From Dipteris shenzhenensis (Eukaryota > Polypodiophyta > Polypodiopsida > Gleicheniales), in NCBI GenBank assembly GCA_047967505.1, contig CM106538.1: 64,000 nucleotides of DNA. One strand, given 5' to 3'. Of the stretch, positions 22,055-34,465 are shown piece after piece (the first letter of the stretch is position 1; each line of letters opens with the position of its first letter). The notes beneath the pieces were generated by a model. That model did not search any database. It saw nothing but the letters and a program-made list of their open reading frames with translations, and was not told where the DNA came from. Both the position numbers and the translations under genes were made by a program.

Positions 22055-22320
22055 CGCATAAGAGCGCAACAAAGTTTGAAGCAACAAAAGCGAACAGTGT
22101 AGAACGGTTCGCAGGCAAGAAAACATGAGGTGAAAAAAAAATCGCAGCTAAAGAAGTCATTCGTACGTAGATAGGTCGAAGCCTGCAAGAGCGCAACGAA
22201 GTTCGAATCAGCAAAAGCGAACAGCGTAGAACGGTTCGTAGGCAAGAAAACATGCGGTGAAAAAAAAATCGCAGCAAAAGCAGCCGTTCGTAGATAGGTC
22301 GAAGCTTGTGAACGCACACC
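22055..22320 (+). repeat. 127-bp tandem duplication in the leader
   Basis: AGAGCGCAAC(A/G)AAGTT starts at 22061 and 22188, followed by GCGAACAG(T/C)GTAGAACGGTTCG and AAAAAAAATCGCAGC in each unit. 22321-22864 has no recognised gene. Confidence 0.85.
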
Positions 22321-22864
22321 CGCGCCTTAGCTCCTCCAAGCGTATGACAAAGGCGGTGACCAAGGCATAGTCCTTGGCATACCTGGCACTGAAGGCACCG
22401 TTGGTTGCACGCGAGGAAGCCTTGGGAGATTGCTCTTAAAACTTCCCGGGAGGTCCCATCCCGGTACTATTCTAGCTCAAGTCCCCTTAACAATTGGTGA
22501 CTATCTACTAGGTCAAGTCACTTTGTTGCTCTATTCTTTGAACTTCCTAGTCATAAAGATATCCTTCAAGGCAAAAGTGCAAACAAGGGAGCAACCCACC
22601 GGATTTTGGAAGAGGAGAATCTCAAAAGCAAGTGTTTCATAAGAGCAAGAGGCAGTCTCTACAAGTGCTATCGGACACGAGCTTTGCTTTGTACCTTGCA
22701 ACGTGGATTCACTTGTTAGAATCGTGTGAGTTCGAGAGCCCACAGAGATACTATTCGACAAATAGCCGCTTTCAAAGCTTGGAAACCGAATTGAGATAAG
22801 TCTTGTGTTTGTGTGTATTTCCTTTCATAGTGATGATTTCTTTGCACCGTGCACATACTTAACT

Positions 22865-23221
22865 ATGTCTGGAAGGCATATTCCATTAGAGATAGGTTAT
22901 CCTAAAGATCTACATCATGATGAGGATGTGGAAAACGATCACCATCAGTCAAGAAGAAGTTCAACACTGATGACACTTACTGAGGAAGAATGGCGAGAAC
23001 GCTATCAGCATGAGAAGCAACAACGTCAAGAGATTGAAGATGCTCTATGCCAAGTGACAACAACTTGGAAGCCACCTATATCAATTGAGGACAAGGAACC
23101 TATGCATGAACCAGATTCAATGGATCCATGGAAACATCATGCACGGGACCTTGAGCAGGAACTTGAGTACATGCGCAACATGTGCGACATGCATAAAGCC
23201 AACGAAGAACGTGCAAACTGA
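22865..23221 (+). pseudogene. Gag-like ORF of a decayed LTR element
   Basis: Open from ATG 22865: acidic and His-rich at the start (HHDEDVENDHHQS), then an alpha-helical, Glu/Gln-rich stretch (EEWRERYQHEKQQRQEIEDA) and a second helix (DLEQELEYMRNMC). No catalytic motif. Its place behind LTR, PBS and leader makes a Gag N-terminus likely. TGA at 23219 ends it. Confidence 0.5.
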
Positions 23222-24771
23222 GTGTTAAAAGAGACTACTAAAGTCACAAAGAAGCATATGAAGAACAGAATGTATGTGGTACACTAAATTTTTTTGAGGT
23301 GAACCTCCCGAGCAAAGATGGTTAGCTTCGCCATGTTGACGAAAGCTTTTACTTCCCCCTAGTGGAGCCCCATCACATAGTTTTATCACATTAGCCAAAA
23401 CAAATGGGGAAATTTGAGGAACTATATGACAAAGATTAAGCATCTGAACTCCAAATTCGAGACGCATGAGAAATTCAGTGACATGCAGTTGTTGCCTCAA
23501 TTCTTCTTTGGCCTCCAAAACCCCAAACTACATGACCATTTGGTTGTAAAACACCTACATTATTCAAACTATGTTGTAAGCAAGCTATCCATTTGTAGGA
23601 CAATATGATGGAGACAACACCAGCAGATGATGTAGTGTCCATTATAGCCCCTTTAGAAATGTATCTACCTACTAGTACCATGAGAGCAAAAGACCGCAAG
23701 GAGTCCAAGACCCCCATAGCTAGGATGACTATGGAGGAAACACCAGTGGATGATGTAGTGTCTACTGCAGCCCCTTAGAAGTATCTCTCCCCACTACCAC
23801 CACGAGAGCAAAAGATCCCAAGGTGTGCTAAGACTACCACAGTCGGGATGACTATGGACAAGCTAAGTGCAAACATTATCAATCAGATGAATCAATAGCT
23901 AAACCTAGGGGTAGGAAGGGAGGGTCCCAGTAACCCTCACTTATATCCTAGGAGGGATTTGGTCTAGTGGACAATGTATGGGCAAAACTACATAAGCACT
24001 AAATGTCTACAACCTTGGGCCAAACCGGCTCTCTACTATGCACATTGTCAAAGGCTAGGAAATCACGACACCACATGATTTCCAAAGCAAACTCTTGCTT
24101 TGCCACCACCACCCAATGCTACCAATCAAAAAGGTGCCCAAACCATGAATCCTTCACACAAAGGGACGTATAGAGTTCCTGAAGCCCCACTACCACCTCC
24201 CGTGTTGTTACAGTAACCATCGCCACCCAAGGTGACCCCGAACAACAAGTTATATAAGAGATATGAAGGGACGTGTAGAGTCCATGAAGCCCCACTACCA
24301 CTCTAGTCTTGTTGCCACAAGCGTTGCTACCCAAGGTGACCTCGAACAACCAAATGGTAATATAAGAGATGCAAGAATGGGATTGTTACAACTCAAACTC
24401 CATGGTGAATGATTACCGTCAACAAGATGAAAGCTCATCCCAACCCAACTCTTATATAAACCAACATGACCTACCTTCCAAATCTCAAAGCTAGAAATGG
24501 TGACATAAATGGCATAACATAGAGACCACGTCCATTGTAGTGCTATCTTATTAAGGCGCACATTGAGTCCTTGAGTGCCCAAGCAAAGGCACTGAGATGG
24601 GTCCCATTCAATGCCACCGGTGTTAGGGACCGCACAGAATAGTGAAATGTCCAAACCAAAATATCCCTTCTTGCCAAAGCTCCACGCCAGTTGCACTTCC
24701 ATGTAATGGGTGTGGGGTAGAGCACTTATATAAGGATTGCCCACTTAAAAGGCCAACAACCCTCCTAAACT
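23222..24771 (+). pseudogene. Decayed gag continuation with internal tandem repeats
   Basis: 23414-23608 encodes NYMTKIKHLNSKFETHEKF and LLPQFFFGLQ, resembling the helical core of a retrotransposon Gag. A 123-bp unit coding ETP(A/V)DDVVS...APL is repeated at about 23607 and 23730, and a second tandem unit of about 105 bp (GGGACGT(A/G)TAGAGT) at about 24163 and 24268. 24642-24765 has CNGCGVEHLYKDC, a CCHC-type knuckle. Stops and frameshifts throughout. Confidence 0.55.
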
Positions 24772-25172
24772 CACGATCAATAGTAATGAAATATTTCAAG
24801 CATAAGATAACCTTGGAATTAATCACCTCAATCAATCAAACTTTCAGTATTATAGCAATGCAAAATCAATAAATCACAGATGAATGGTGCACGCATGCGA
24901 CATATACCATCTCATGGTGCACCTGATGCTACACATGAATAATATCATACGGATGGTGCACACATGCTACACATAACGTCATCGCGTAAGTGGTGCACAC
25001 AATACTACACACTCATATAACCCACAGCCATATATCTAGCCATGTAGGAGCACACATGCATCACTACGAAACAACGAGCACACATGCATCAACTGCACGA
25101 CAAAAATGCTGGATCTCACTAAACGAAATACTGAAGGATTAAATTAATGGGATCATTCCAATTCTCGTAACA
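24772..25172 (-). repeat. 3' LTR (at least 401 bp) of element 2
   Basis: On the minus strand it starts TGTTACGAGAATTGG directly after the PPT AAGAGGGA (25180-25173). Matches 20935-21335 in inverted orientation. The true end may lie further left. Confidence 0.8.
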
Positions 25173-25452
25173 TCCCTCTTGCTTGAAATCGCAATTGCCC
25201 TCAATTGCAGGACAAAAAAGTAGTCAATAAATCAAGGTACTGGCAAAAATATCGCTCGAGCATCCACTTAGCATCCTCAACGGGGTGGTTCTTAAATGTA
25301 AGAAGATAAATAGGATACGAGTTTCCTCGTCTCGTTTGAGTGATTTGTTGATCAATGATCTGGTCTGGCTCTAAGAGCTGGGTCTCTCCTTAAAGCAACG
25401 GTGCATCGTCTAAAATAGGTCGAACTGGTGGGTCTCTATGGAAAGGTTGAAT

Positions 25453-26387
25453 TCAGGAGGTGCACATGAAAAGAATTATGAATTTTCCAATCGGGCGGTA
25501 ATTCGAGCCATAGGCATTGTCATTAATGCGCTCCAAAACTTTAAAGGGACCATAGGATTTAGGGGAAAACTTAACTACAGGGTGTGTCTCAATTCTCTTA
25601 AGTCTGTGCTTCTCAATATGTAACATGACTAGGTCACCATTAGCAAATACAACTTTCTTTCTACCCTTGTTTGCACATGCGGTATACACAACTTGAGCAT
25701 GCTTGATATTCTTTTTGCTAGAGAAATCTTTATTAAATCGATCAGCAGCCTCTACTTGGTGCTTAAGGTGGGTCAATGGAGTAGGAATGGTCTTTCAATA
25801 GACAATTTGGAATGGAGATTTGCCTGTAGCAGATTGCTTAGTGTTGTTGTAGGCAAATTGTAATATGTGTATAAATTTGTCTGGGTCTCCCTCGATGACT
25901 GAGATATTATTTATGCTAGGTCGACGGCTCAGTGCATCGGCAACTACATTGTCTTTGCCTGGTTGATATTGGATCATCGGTTTAAAATTGTTAATAATTT
26001 AATGTGCCGATCCGAGATCACCGGCTAAGTAAGGAGATGTCTAAGACTCTGGTGATCAGTCTTAATGAGTAACTCAGAACCCATAAGATAGTGTTTCCAG
26101 AGTTTAAGGGCATGCACCACAATAGCTAATTCTTTATCATACGTGGAATAGTTTAGCTTTGCTGGTTTTAATTTACGTGACTCGAATGCAATTGGATGGT
26201 TATCTTGCATGAGCACAGCCCCAAAACCGTGTCCACTAGCATCAGTAACCATGACAAAGAAGGGTCTCGTAAAGTCTGGCATGGCCAAAACTGGTGTGTG
26301 CGTCATTGCACCCTTAAGTCGTTGAAAAGCTAAAGTGTGCTGCTCACCCCAAGAGAAAGCACGAGTCTTATGCAGTAGTTTGGTCAA
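25453..26387 (-). pseudogene. Gypsy RNase H fused to integrase tail
   Basis: 26387-26025 is RNase H: VTDASGHGFGAVLMQ, STYDKELAIVVHALK and TDHQSLRHLL, with catalytic Asp/Glu present. 25977-25795 goes from NVVADALSRRPS straight into DKFIHILQFAYNNT, the end of the integrase core, so the zinc region and catalytic triad are deleted. 25776-25453 is the C-terminal domain (GDLVMLHIEKHRLK, SYGPFKVLERIND). Confidence 0.85.
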
Positions 26388-26610
26388 TGGATGTGCCTTG
26401 TGTGCAAAATTTCTAACAAATCTATGATAGAAACTACAGAGACCTAGAAAAGATCGTAACTCATGGATATCTTTAGGTTGTGGTCAGTTTACTATCACTT
26501 CTACCTTCTTTGGATCTACTCAAATGCCTTCAGCTGAAACAATGTATCCAAGATATTCAATTTCAGGCTGGAAAAAAGAACTTTTCTCCAGGTTGGCATA
26601 TAGTTGGTTC

Positions 26611-27783
26611 TCACGTAAGAGAGAAAACAAGATCCAAGTGTTTCTCATGTTCCTCTCGACTCTTGCTATAAATCATGATATCATCAAAGAAAACTACCAC
26701 AACGTCTTGATAGGGTAGAAAGATACGATTCATCATCCGACTAAATGTAGCAGGTGCATTGGTCAATCCAAAAGGCATAACAAGAAATTCATAGTGACCA
26801 GTTTGGGTTCTAAAAGCAGTCTTGAAAATATCGGGCTTGATCACTCTCACTTGATGATATCCTGACTCAAGATTGATCTTGCTAAAGATTGTAGATCCTT
26901 TCAACTTGTCGAGTAGATCATCAACTCTCGGAATGGGGTATCGATTTTTCACAGTGATTTTATTTAAGGCACGATAATCGATGCACATTCGAAAAGTTCC
27001 ATTTTTCTTCTTGACAAGAACAACGGGTGTCCTAAATGGTGAGCTACTAGGTCGAATTAGGCCTCTAGCCAAAAGATCTTCTATTTGGGATTGAATCTCT
27101 CGCTGCTCAGTAGGATTGTGTCTATATGGTGATTTACACGGTGGTGCACTACCTAGAATAAGGTCAATCTTATGATCCTCAGGTCTAGATTGAGGTAGGC
27201 CAGGGGGTAAGTCTTTCATAAAGCAGTTGTCATAGGTAGCTAGAAAAGGATCCAAAGGCTCTTGCTTAGTTTTCTTAGTCTTATGACTAGCCTCAATCTT
27301 ATTGACCATAACCAGATATGTCTTCTCACATTTGAGGAAAGCTCTTTTAGCTTGGGTATGTGACAATATAGGCCAAGAGGGAAGATTCTTGTCACATTCT
27401 AGAGTCATAGTCTCAGTGCCTTGAGTCACAGTAATGGTGCGTTCAAGATAATCAGGTTTGGCATTATGATCGATGTGCCAGGACATCCCTAGAATGAGAT
27501 CTTGCTCACGCAAATGAGCGACTAAGAAATTACAGCTCTCAACTAATGGCCCTAAAGTCACCTCAAGATCCTTAACCATTTGCAAACAATTATGATTCGA
27601 TTCTTGAAAAGCTGATTTGACTTTATATTTTGTTTTGATGGTTGCAAGTCCTAAATTTTCAACTAAACGTTGCGAAATGAAATCATGGGTGCTTCCATCA
27701 TCAAATAAGACACTATGTTCTTTTTCGTGTAATAGTGCAGTTATATGTAACAAAGAAGTACGAAAATAAGATGCACTTTTACC
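26611..27783 (-). pseudogene. Gypsy protease and reverse transcriptase
   Basis: Same frame as Gag after a stop at 27784-27786. Protease [13 protein letters not shown] near the start, DLILGMSW after it. RT motifs: [61 protein letters not shown] and FFDD in place of YxDD (a tolerated variant in this group, both Asp kept). A stop and frame loss follow the connection region (about 26610-26390). Confidence 0.88.
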
Positions 27784-28937
27784 TTAATAACACTTACCTG
27801 AAAGGGTGTAGTCGGCATCTTCAGTGTCATTGTCCTCATCCTCACCCTCTTGCTTGAAAGGTTTATCATGGGATCCATCATCAATGTAGTTAATTCGTGC
27901 GGAGTTGTTGCGCTGACTATTACCATTGGTATGTCCATTGGTTCTCCCTCCATTGCCTCCGTTGTTGTTGGTATCATTCTTTGCTTGGGTACCTGTCTTG
28001 TGTGTAGCAAGTGGATTCTTTGGACATTCATAAAAGTAGTGTCCCTTTTCTTTGCATTGGTAACATGTGACAAGTTCTTTGGTTCTTCGATTAATACGTG
28101 ACTTAGCAGGTTTCCAATTAGACTTACCATTATATCTACCAACTTTACCACTTACACCCTCCTGCTTGAAGTATGAAGTATGCTTCTTTGCTCCAGGGGT
28201 GCGAGTAGCAAAGCTTCTTCCTTGCTTTCTTTCTGACTCTAATGCCAAATCCATAGCATCAGAAGCTGTAGATGGTCGAAGCATATGTACATCAGCATGA
28301 ATAGTAGGATGTAAACCCTCAACAAAGGTACGACATTGCTCCTTTTGGGACACTTTCTCAATAGTTTGCAATTGAAGGAGAGAGGAAAGATATTTCTCAG
28401 TATATGCATCCACACTCTCATTATCCAACTGCCTCAATCTTCGCCATTGCCTACGAGTATCCTCTTCAAACTATGTAGGTAGGAAGCGCTTCTTGATTTT
28501 ATCTTTGAATGCTTCCCATGTCTTTGGAACATGAGTGCTTTCGGCAACCACACTCCACCATAATTGTGCACTGCTTGTCATGTGACTTACAGCAAGTTTT
28601 ACCTTCTTGATCTCTTCGTACCGTTCTCCCAAAAAGTATCGATTGAAAGAACTAATCCACGCAAGTAAAGCTTGTCCATCTCTTTTACCATCATATTTTG
28701 GAAAAGAAAAAGTTTTGCGATTAATCTTACCAGATTTCTTCTTATCACGAAGCTTGAGTGCTTTCAAGATGGCCTTTCCCATGTTGTCTTTATCGCTGGA
28801 CTCATGTGAAGGAGTAGTGTCATGATGTCGTCGTAGTGAAGTCTTCACATGTCGCTTCTTATTTCTTTGATGTCTCGTCTTGCTTCTTCCACGCTCACTA
28901 TCACTGGTGTCTGATGATTTGTTGCTTTCAAAAGGAG
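27784..28937 (-). pseudogene. Gypsy Gag with zinc knuckle
   Basis: One frame with a TAG at 28471-28473. It begins within a Ser/Arg/Lys-rich stretch. The capsid domain includes SFPKYDGKRDGQALLAWI, AQLWWSVV and DAYTEKYLSSLLQLQ. The intact knuckle CYQCKEKGHYFYEC lies near 28070, followed by an Asn/Gly-rich linker. The capsid lines up with the 5347-6195 Gag. Confidence 0.87.
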
Positions 28938-29844
28938 GGGTATTTTAATTCAACTTTTTGAAAAAATTTAACAAGGTTACAATAACAGGAGGGGTTTTAA
29001 AATATAAATTTAGAAAAAAATCACTTAGTTCATAAGTCAATAGGGGTGTTTTTATTGAAGGAAAAAATTTAATTGAGGTGATTTTCAAATACCCCTTGAA
29101 CTTACGTGATACATATAATTTCTTAGTAGTGCACCCCCCGAGCATCTTTGTAGGGACTAAGAATTTGTTCCATTGGCCTGCTTTCAAATCTAGCATGAGC
29201 CAAACTGCTCCTATGTTGCCTAATATACTCTATGTCATTTGAAAGGTTCTAATGCTTTTTACCACCTACCAATATAATGGGTGTCATTGTAGTATATGAT
29301 AGCTTAGCGCCTCAAGTCATGGTCCAATAGATATGAGGATCAAATGTGAAAAGTAAAGGTTGCACATTCATGTATGAAAAAATCCTTCATAAGCTTGGAT
29401 GGGGAATCAAGGTTTTCACCTCCATTGGGAGTTTCAAGGGTAAGAAGGAGTGCAAATTTTAGAAAGAGTTTCTAGGGTTTAGAAGGAGGTTCTAGGGTAT
29501 AGAGTAGAGAACGTGATGGAAAGCTCATTTCCTTCATGATTTTGGAGTATAAGGGATGAGAAACTAATCTAGAAGTGAAAGGGTCCAATGGAAGAGTAGG
29601 GGTGGGAGAGAAGGAATGGGTCAGAGCAAAGGGGTTGGGGGAGAGAAAGAAGAAGAAGAAAGGAGCAAAGGGGCAAGGAGGAATTGTGAGGTAGGAGAGG
29701 GGGAAGTGGGAGACGAGGGAAAGACATGCTATTGAACATTGTAGTGCAAGAAAGCATGGACACTTGGAGAAAATTGCACAAGAACGCAAAGTTGAGATGA
29801 ACACTATGCCCTAAAAGAGTGTGGGATTCATTCTATTATGAGAC
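28938..29844. other. Unassigned AT-rich then purine-rich region
   Basis: Begins at the break point of element 2. 29590-29720 is G/A-rich. No motif in any frame. Confidence 0.45.
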
Positions 29845-30120
29845 ATTTATACAAGTTTTGAGATCTTCCCTTTCTGCATGTAGGAATTGTAGGATGTTCT
29901 CTCTCTGCACTCTGCACATTTATACAAGTTTTGAGATCTTCCCTCTCTGCATGTAGGAATTGTAGGATGTTCTCTCTCTGCACTCTGCGAATCACATGTA
30001 AGAATTGCTTGATTTTCTATCTTTGCATGTAGGAATTGCATGAACGATTTGCATGACTTTCTCTCTTTGTAAGTAGGAATCGCATGAGTTTCTCTCTCTC
30101 TACATGTAGGATCCATAAGA
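29845..30120 (+). repeat. 73-bp tandem duplication plus degenerate 25-bp units
   Basis: ATTTATACAAGTTTTGAGATC starts at 29845 and 29918 with near-perfect identity. Further right, shortened units (TTTGCATGTAGGAATTGCATGA and variants) continue to 30110. Confidence 0.9.
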
Positions 30121-30549
30121 GAGTATATTCTTGTCAATCCCATATTGAGCGTTTTTCTCTCACAGAGTTACTATTTCTCTCTCTAGAATTAGATTTTACA
30201 AGTACATCTAGATCTTTCCTAGAGAGAGTTTTGGTTGTGCTTGTCCTATTAGATCTTTCTAATATGCTCTTGGTAGGTACATGTAACTACAAGCTAAGCT
30301 TTACCACTACTCTATATACATACTTTACACAATTTACAGAGTGCTCATTGACATAATGTTCATTTCATTCAACATTAGGTCGATCCATATCCAATAAGGC
30401 TCAATTGAATTATGACTAGGCTTCTTGAGCAACTAAAAGGAGGTCGCAACACTAAGGGCATCAAACTTGACATCCCACTACCAAAGCCTCACCAATGCAT
30501 TCGATTATGTGTCGTTCAATGACTGCTTGATTTCACACTAATAGTAAAC

Positions 30550-30760
30550 AACGGCTTGCTTAGATTAGATCAATTTGATGACTTGTGATTGTTATGAGCT
30601 TGGTCACCTTAGATTGGTTTGATGACTTTTGATTGACTTGCACACTAACAATAATTAGCAACTTGCTAGGCTTAGATTAATTTGATGACTTGTGATTGTT
30701 AGCAGATTGCTCACCTTAGATGGTTTGATGACTTTTGATTGACTTGCTAATTATATGGAA
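30550..30760 (+). repeat. 107-bp tandem duplication
   Basis: GATGACTTGTGATTG at 30577 and 30684; each unit also contains GGTTTGATGACTTTTGATTGACTTGC. 30121-30549 and 30761-30957 show no gene. Confidence 0.85.
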
Positions 30761-30952
30761 AATTTTCATTTTCACCTCTTCATTGCCATTCCTATCATTT
30801 CAAGAGCATCCCTAGCCAATTCCTTGACAGTTTTTAAAACACTCAAGAAAACTTCTATGTAGAAACCCACCTTGAGAAGACAGTAGCAGGAAGCCATTAG
30901 GGGAGTTTTGTACAATAATGAGACAATAATACTACAAGGGAGTTTTATACAA

Positions 30953-30957
<5 letters not shown>

Positions 30958-30998
<41 letters not shown>

Positions 30999-31025
30999 GC
31001 ACCTATCGTATGGTAGGATTGCTGG
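30958..31025 (-). repeat. (GA)n tract with hairpin at its right edge
   Basis: GA tract 30958-30994. Its right flank read on the minus strand is CCTACCATACGATAGGTGCCCCC before (TC)n: a CCTA/TAGG hairpin against the microsatellite, as at the LINE 3' ends elsewhere. 31026-31440 has no recognised gene. Confidence 0.55.
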
Positions 31026-31439
31026 ATTCTAACTCATCATCTCTTCCTCGTCATGTGTCTTTTTTCAGTTTGTGCTTTCATTGGATGGGTTTAGAGATAT
31101 GCATGTATAATAATTTAGTAAGAGTGTTTAGGTATTCTTCACTTGATTAAGATTTGCTCTAGACACCTATTTATTGTACTTTGATTGGCTGGACTCTCAT
31201 GTGTCTACATCTTGGCCACGGGTCATAAATGCTCGATTCATTCAACATATCGTAGTCTATTTGTTGTTTGATTTGAGTCACCTATTCGATTGATTTGCAT
31301 AGTCATTATTGCTCAATCACTCTTACATCCTTTTCCTTTACTCTAAGTTGTTTTTATACGTTTGATCTATAGGTCCCTTGTTGTTGATGCTTCATTCATG
31401 CTTATGTTGTATTCATTCAAGATTCATTTAGGGGGCATC

Positions 31440-31920
31440 TAAAGGGCTCAAAGATTGCTCACTAGAATCTCCCATAAGGTGTTCATCGAGGCATGTGCAG
31501 GCCCGTAAAGAATGTGTGGCTCATCATCTAGAGACATGACTCTACTTAATGTCATTGAGTTGTAAAAGCCCAAGAAGAGCCATGTTTCTCATAAAATACC
31601 TAAGGCCCCAAAAGAGAGAGCGAAGCCACCAAACCCCAAGTCATAAAGAAGGGGAAAGGAACAAGAGTGTTCAAAAGACTAGCAATCCCCCTCTAGATAT
31701 ACCTTGCCTATCTGCAATCCCATAGACAATGCTAAATGGACTCCTCAATAGCAAGGCAACGAGGGCAAGTAGATGCTGCCCCAAACTTGGACTCCACAAG
31801 TTCATTGCAATCCCTCTGTGAATAGAAAGCCAAAAGAAAAGCGTGGTTTTTCTCTTCTTGAGGGATTTTGAGAGTCTCTTCCAAAATGATATCTACAAAT
31901 CCTTTATTTGTCATGCTCAA
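31440..31920 (-). mobile_element. LINE C-terminal remnant, related to 50012-50635
   Basis: Minus strand encodes ESKFGAASTCPRCLAIEESI, then after TAG codons HCLWDCR and ARYI. It lines up with RSRFGADPTYPRCLSASETI and QHCLWDCRKARMIW of the LINE at 50 kb, and DNA similarity continues over the next 250 bp (TTCTTTATGAC(T/A)TGGGG, GTATTTTATGAGA). Three in-frame TAGs; inactive. Confidence 0.8.
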
Positions 31921-33461
31921 ATATAACTAGAATGGTGATGTCTATTATCATTTCAATAAAGATAATTAGTTATTAAATTAAAAAAAAGTATATATATATA
32001 TATATATGCATCAAAATTTTATGTTTATGATATGGATGCAAGAGGTAGAGGGAGAGGGATGCGAACCAAACACAAAGGCTACAGCTAAGAAAGGACAACA
32101 AAATGACCACAAGGATTCTAACAATATTAGTGATGATATTGCTAACAAATCACGTGGTTCAAAAAAAAAAAACAAACGAGGTGGTGATGCTTGGGACCAA
32201 CAATCTAATATAAGAGAAGAGGGGTTTGAGGCTTGGGAAAGGGCACTCATTGATAGTAACAGATATACTTACATAGTTTGGATTGGTAGATTTGGAACAC
32301 TATATAATTAGTAGATGAGGGATGGGGGAGATTGATATAGTATGCGCTAGGTATGCTACAAGTGCAGCCTTGTATATAAAATAGATTTGCATAATCTATG
32401 ACAATTTTTAATTTCAAAACAACTTTCATTTTTTTATGTAGAACTACTGGCATGTTTTTAGCCTTACAACAAAATAAAATACAACCTATGAAATAAATAG
32501 AGCATCCCCATTACAAGTGCTTACCACTTTCCATGGTTGATCTACGATATTCTCTAGTTTCTAGTATGCATGCAATACTCTCTAGTTTCTAGTATGGCCT
32601 CAAATTCTTTGAAAAGCAACACTATAAATATCATAACATTCCAAATAAATGTGTGTACTGCTCCATTCTTAGAACACATATATGTGAATCACTTATCAAA
32701 TAATAGAGCTAAAGCATGTATGATAAAAATATAGACCTAAAGCATATGATCAAACTTACAAGCTAAAAGAAAAAGATGACCTGAATTAAGATGGACTTCA
32801 AAAGAAAAAGATGACTCGAATTAAGATGGACTTCAATAGAAAATGGAGAGGTGAATGATGCTAAACGATGGGAGATGAGAGAGACTGGAAGATGTCACTA
32901 GGGAATAGTATGGGAGAAGATACCATAGAGTAGCTTCGAGTTGCTTGTATCAGATAAGAACTGTCAAATGAAAGATAGCCCAACGTACCACTTAGGTACC
33001 CCCTATGTGCCATGCAAAAAAAACAACTACTCTTGGAGGCATTGTTAAATGATGGATAGTTTTAAAACTGAAATAGCATTGCTTAGCGGTCGCTCACAAT
33101 TTTAAATACCATTGCAAAATGATGCCGGATACGTCATTTGCATGTAATTTTGTGATGGGTCGAGTGTGACTACCTTATCAACACATTCTTGAATATAAAT
33201 TGTGCAGATTTGCATGAAAGTAGAGTCATTATAGGTTCGATATGTAGTAATACAAAGGAGGGTTTTTGCATGTTTTGGTGATTTACATACACCACATTGT
33301 GAATGCTCTCATGCATGGTTTCAATAAATGCATACAAGAGAGTGAGTGCAAAAAATTGAAGAGTAGAAAAGAGACATTTAAGGAGCGGTTGTTTAAACGA
33401 GGGTTAAGCCTATTAAACCAGGATTACGAGACGTAATCTTGGGCAAAGCTACGGCCACCTC
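31921..33461. other. Unassigned region with small repeats
   Basis: (TA)n at 31989-32006. 32006-32311 (+) is an open frame of 101 codons, Lys/Asn/Asp-rich, without known motif. A 35-bp tandem duplication (AAAGAAAAAGATGAC...) starts near 32765 and 32800. No gene is called. Confidence 0.45.
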
Positions 33462-33803
33462 TTGCACCCAGCTATCCTTCTTTGGCTCCTTGATAACTCA
33501 TTTTTCTGCAGCGATCTTCTCGTCAGCTTCCTTCCTCGCTCCAAGATCGACGTAAGTTTTTCTTTTTTTGGCCCTTTTGCAACCACTAAGATCGAAAATG
33601 CTGCACTTTACAAGTACAATGGTGTCTTTGTTTGCGTCCCGCAATCTTCCTGCATGAGATCGTCCGCGTTTCGCCACAATAATGCCGAAACACAGGAAAA
33701 TTTCTACGTTTGTTTATGTAATGAACAAAAAGACAATGCATTTAATTTGTGGGAATACAAGAGATTTGCAAACTGGAAGGCCAAGCTCGTTGTTCCGACC
33801 TGA
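33462..33803 (+). CDS. Hypothetical small ORF, 113 codons
   Basis: ATG to TGA without low complexity; Phe/Leu-rich start, Cys-containing middle (VFVCVPQSSC). No recognised domain, no visible relatives in the window, no supporting splice or promoter signal. It may be chance. 33804-34211 has no gene. Confidence 0.15.
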   Translation: MHPAILLWLLDNSFFCSDLLVSFLPRSKIDVSFSFFGPFATTKIENAALYKYNGVFVCVPQSSCMRSSAFRHNNAETQENFYVCLCNEQKDNAFNLWEYKRFANWKAKLVVPT

Positions 33804-34211
33804 GAATCGGAACTGATGAATCTACACATCGACGCTGGTCTTTTTTATTGCTCCTTTAGGATCGCCTGCATTGCGGTTGCACATGGAAAGCGTCGTAAGA
33901 GTTAGTCAGTCCTTACGCCATTAATTGACGCTGTGCTAAAAACAGAAATTACTCTTTAAAACGTGTGACATTATTAAAGTTTCGCTGAGATACTCTATAG
34001 CAAAGCTATTAAGATTGCTTGTAAGTCTGTTTCTGACGACCCGTACCAAAGGTGTTGCAAGAGTCCGTCCTTGCACACTAGCTTCTTTATAGCAACCCGA
34101 GGTTGATGTGCAACGTGAACTTTGTAAAGCCGCTTGTAAAAAAGCTAAAAAGGTGATTTTGCACAGAATGCTGCAGTGGATGGGAGGAGCTCGGCGCAAA
34201 CTGAAAACTGT

Positions 34212-34275
34212 ATCTCTCTCTCTCTCTCTCTCTCTCTCTTCGCTCTCTCTCTCACACATATACACACACATACAC
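34212..34275 (+). repeat. (CT)n and (CA)n microsatellite
   Basis: One of the few pyrimidine-rich + strand tracts in the window, followed by ACACATATACACACACATACAC. Confidence 0.9.
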
Positions 34276-34423
34276 GTATGTGCGAAACACTTGGAAAGCT
34301 TTTTTGAACGTTCTCCAACTTGTGCCAAGGAAACCACATCTTACCCAATTTCTTGTCGAGGCACATTACTTATGAGGTGGCACAGACTTTTCAGGCCATA
34401 AGAAACAGAACTCTAAGAAACTG

Positions 34424-34433
<10 letters not shown>

Positions 34434-34465
<32 letters not shown>

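Larger units (their letters stand above)
25173..28937 (-). mobile_element. Ty3/gypsy retrotransposon lacking integrase core (element 2)
   Basis: Reading leftwards from 28937: Gag, CCHC knuckle, protease, RT, RNase H, then a jump to the end of the integrase and its C-terminal domain, PPT and LTR. Gag is cut at about 28937, where unrelated AT-rich sequence begins, so the 5' LTR and leader are missing. Related to the + strand element at 5.3-9.8 kb. Confidence 0.9.

Noticed and set aside
22038-22319. Phe/Arg-rich open frames on the minus strand
   Set aside because: They fall on a 127-bp tandem duplication in an LTR-element leader, so the repeat in the protein is a by-product.
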